32,633 nucleotides of DNA from Candidatus Endomicrobium procryptotermitis (GTDB lineage: Bacteria; Elusimicrobiota; Endomicrobiia; Endomicrobiales; Endomicrobiaceae), in NCBI GenBank assembly GCA_031279415.1, contig JAITIP010000001.1, forward strand, positions 1 through 32,633. Reading direction: 5' to 3'. Under the pieces are notes generated by a model. It was not told the origin of the DNA and did not search any database. It was given only the letters and a program-made list of their open reading frames with translations. Positions within the stretch are counted from its first letter, which is position 1. The number at the start of each line of letters is the position of its first letter. Below, in pieces: positions 31,576-32,633 of the stretch. The translations under genes were made by a program, and so were the position numbers.

Positions 31576-32633
31576 TTATTTTAAAATAACTAAGATGTCT
31601 CCGTTTTCGCCTTCTTTAATAGTGTGGTAATATGTATCTAAAACTATTTTCATTTTATCTGAATCCATTTTTCTATCTTTATTTAAAATTATTTTTTGCT
31701 TACGATTGTAATAATGTTCAAACTTAAAAAAACCATTAAACGAATCACCTCCTAAACCCTCCTGTCCCCAAATGTTTTTTAACGAGGGATAAAGAAAAGC
31801 GATATGTCTTGTAACTTCTGTTCTTCCTATACTGCCTTGTATTTGCAATTTAGTCTTTGCAACCTCGTCCTTGCTTGTCCATATCCGCGATAAGTCATTT
31901 AATAACAATTCATTTCTAAAATTTGCATATCGTTCTTGGTCTGCCAAAACATTTCCAAAAGCAAAAGAAAATACAAGAAAAGAATAAAGCAAAATCAACA
32001 GGGGAGCAGCCATAAATTTTTGCCAAAGCTTATTAAAATTTTTCACAGTAATAATGCCAATTATTGCAAGAACCACGCCAATGCCTATCAAAGACCTTCC
32101 ACTAAAAGAACTTTCCTTTAATATTAAAAAGTTCCGTAAGACAGAGGTATTGCAAGCGCCGCAAATAAAACGCCTGCTGCTGCGTCGGATAGAATAAACG
32201 ACCTTTTACGCTTTGAAAAAATAACAAGAGATGCTATAAAACAAATAAACAGTAAAACCGCCAAAACGCTCCAAATGTCGTTTAGATAAGACGACAGCGT
32301 TTTAAAAAGCTTTATAATGTTATGATAAAGCCCACTGGTCATCTCGGAAAACGCAAAAATCTCGGTTTTTCTATATCCTTTTGGCATAGGCAGAGCACAC
32401 TTAAAAATAAAAGCCGCAAAAAAATATGGACTGATAAAAATTAAAATTTTTTTCAATATATCCTTAATTCTTGCATTGTCTAAAAAATCTTTTAACGCCA
32501 AGCCTAAAATCATAACCAAAAATATGCCGTTTGCCGCCTGATAAGACATCCACATTGCTATTAAACAAACAAACGAAATTAAGAAAAACTTAATATACCG
32601 TAGAAAAAAGCGAGATGACCAGTGGGCTTTATC
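31576..32633 (-). pseudogene. GtrII-like membrane glucosyltransferase, frameshifted and cut by the window edge
   Basis: The upstream part is open from the window edge to a stop at 32124 and carries several membrane helices, with AMWMSYQAANGIFLVMI and, at its end, AIPLSYGTF. One frame over, LILKESSFSGRSLIGIGVVL and further helices continue to 31576, with SFAFGNVLADQERYANFRNE and LLLNDLSRIW. Adding one T to the run of five T at about 32129-32133 joins them as SYGTFLILKESSFSGRS. The order of helices plus the FxxGNxxADQxRYxxFRxELLxxDLS pattern fits the GtrII family, which adds glucose to surface O-antigen-like glycans. The N-terminal part is outside. A single base error in the assembly would give the same picture. 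Confidence 0.6.
32324..32633. repeat. Perfect 23 bp inverted repeat reaching the last base
   Basis: Bases 32324-32346 and 32611-32633 are exact reverse complements (23 of 23), with 264 bases between. The left arm lies within coding sequence of the GtrII-like gene (SEMTSGLY). The right arm ends exactly at the end of the window and would add the out-of-place residues DKAHWSS to the same frame. Confidence 0.85.

Noticed and set aside
1-32633. CRISPR arrays, tRNA or rRNA genes, insertion sequences, integrases
   Set aside because: No regular spaced repeats, no cloverleaf-like segments and no transposase or integrase motifs were found on either strand.

Overview
The window looks like one contig from an AT-rich bacterium. 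Every convincing intact gene lies on the minus strand, so the genes read from right to left. The likely source is the phylum Elusimicrobiota, close to Endomicrobium (symbionts of gut flagellates). This is an inference from three things: base composition, the style of the secreted proteins, and intact amino-acid and cofactor pathways sitting beside decayed surface and defence genes. No 16S rRNA or tRNA is present to confirm it.

Left part (1-5400). A cluster encodes exported, beta-rich proteins. It holds a 263-frame (255 aa) secreted protein with its own promoter, a 5' UTR hairpin and a strong terminator, then a PapD-like two-domain protein, a 489 aa protein with a glycan-binding-like front half, and a protein with a FlgD-like C-terminus cut by the window edge. 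The small secreted protein and the back half of the 489 aa protein share one domain and the same C-terminal Phe-Tyr-Glu. This is the best candidate here for an undescribed surface system. A 1.1 kb AT-rich stretch follows, with a degenerate hairpin repeat and an N-terminal gene fragment on the plus strand.

Middle (5401-15780). This part holds an esterase-like hydrolase, three small proteins (two of them tandem coiled-coil membrane proteins), a YdjC/ChbG-type deacetylase, a class I glutamine amidotransferase, asd, a lipoprotein, and the leucine operon leuA-leuC-leuD-leuB. The leucine operon is interrupted by a glycosyltransferase (GT92-type) gene that has lost its catalytic middle. It is followed by a broken AbiEii-type nucleotidyltransferase containing a run of ten G.

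Right part (15781-32633). Phospholipid synthesis (psd, pssA) comes first, then lipA, a YbaB-type nucleoid protein, three tiny two-helix membrane proteins, an NlpC/P60 lipoprotein, a secreted protein with a duplicated motif, a nitroreductase, birA and nadC. Next come the glycine cleavage genes gcvH-gcvPA-gcvPB (no gcvT) and the riboflavin operon ribD-ribE-ribBA-ribH under an FMN riboswitch. The right edge holds two more decayed genes, one a frameshifted GtrII-like glucosyltransferase, and a perfect 23 bp inverted repeat that reaches the last base.

How the genes fit together. LipA makes the lipoyl group needed by GcvH. The psd and pssA products together make phosphatidylethanolamine. asd and the leu genes serve amino-acid supply; birA, nadC and rib serve cofactors. 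All six broken or fragmentary genes lie outside these pathways (envelope sugar transfer, defence, unknown). This fits genome reduction in a host-associated bacterium.
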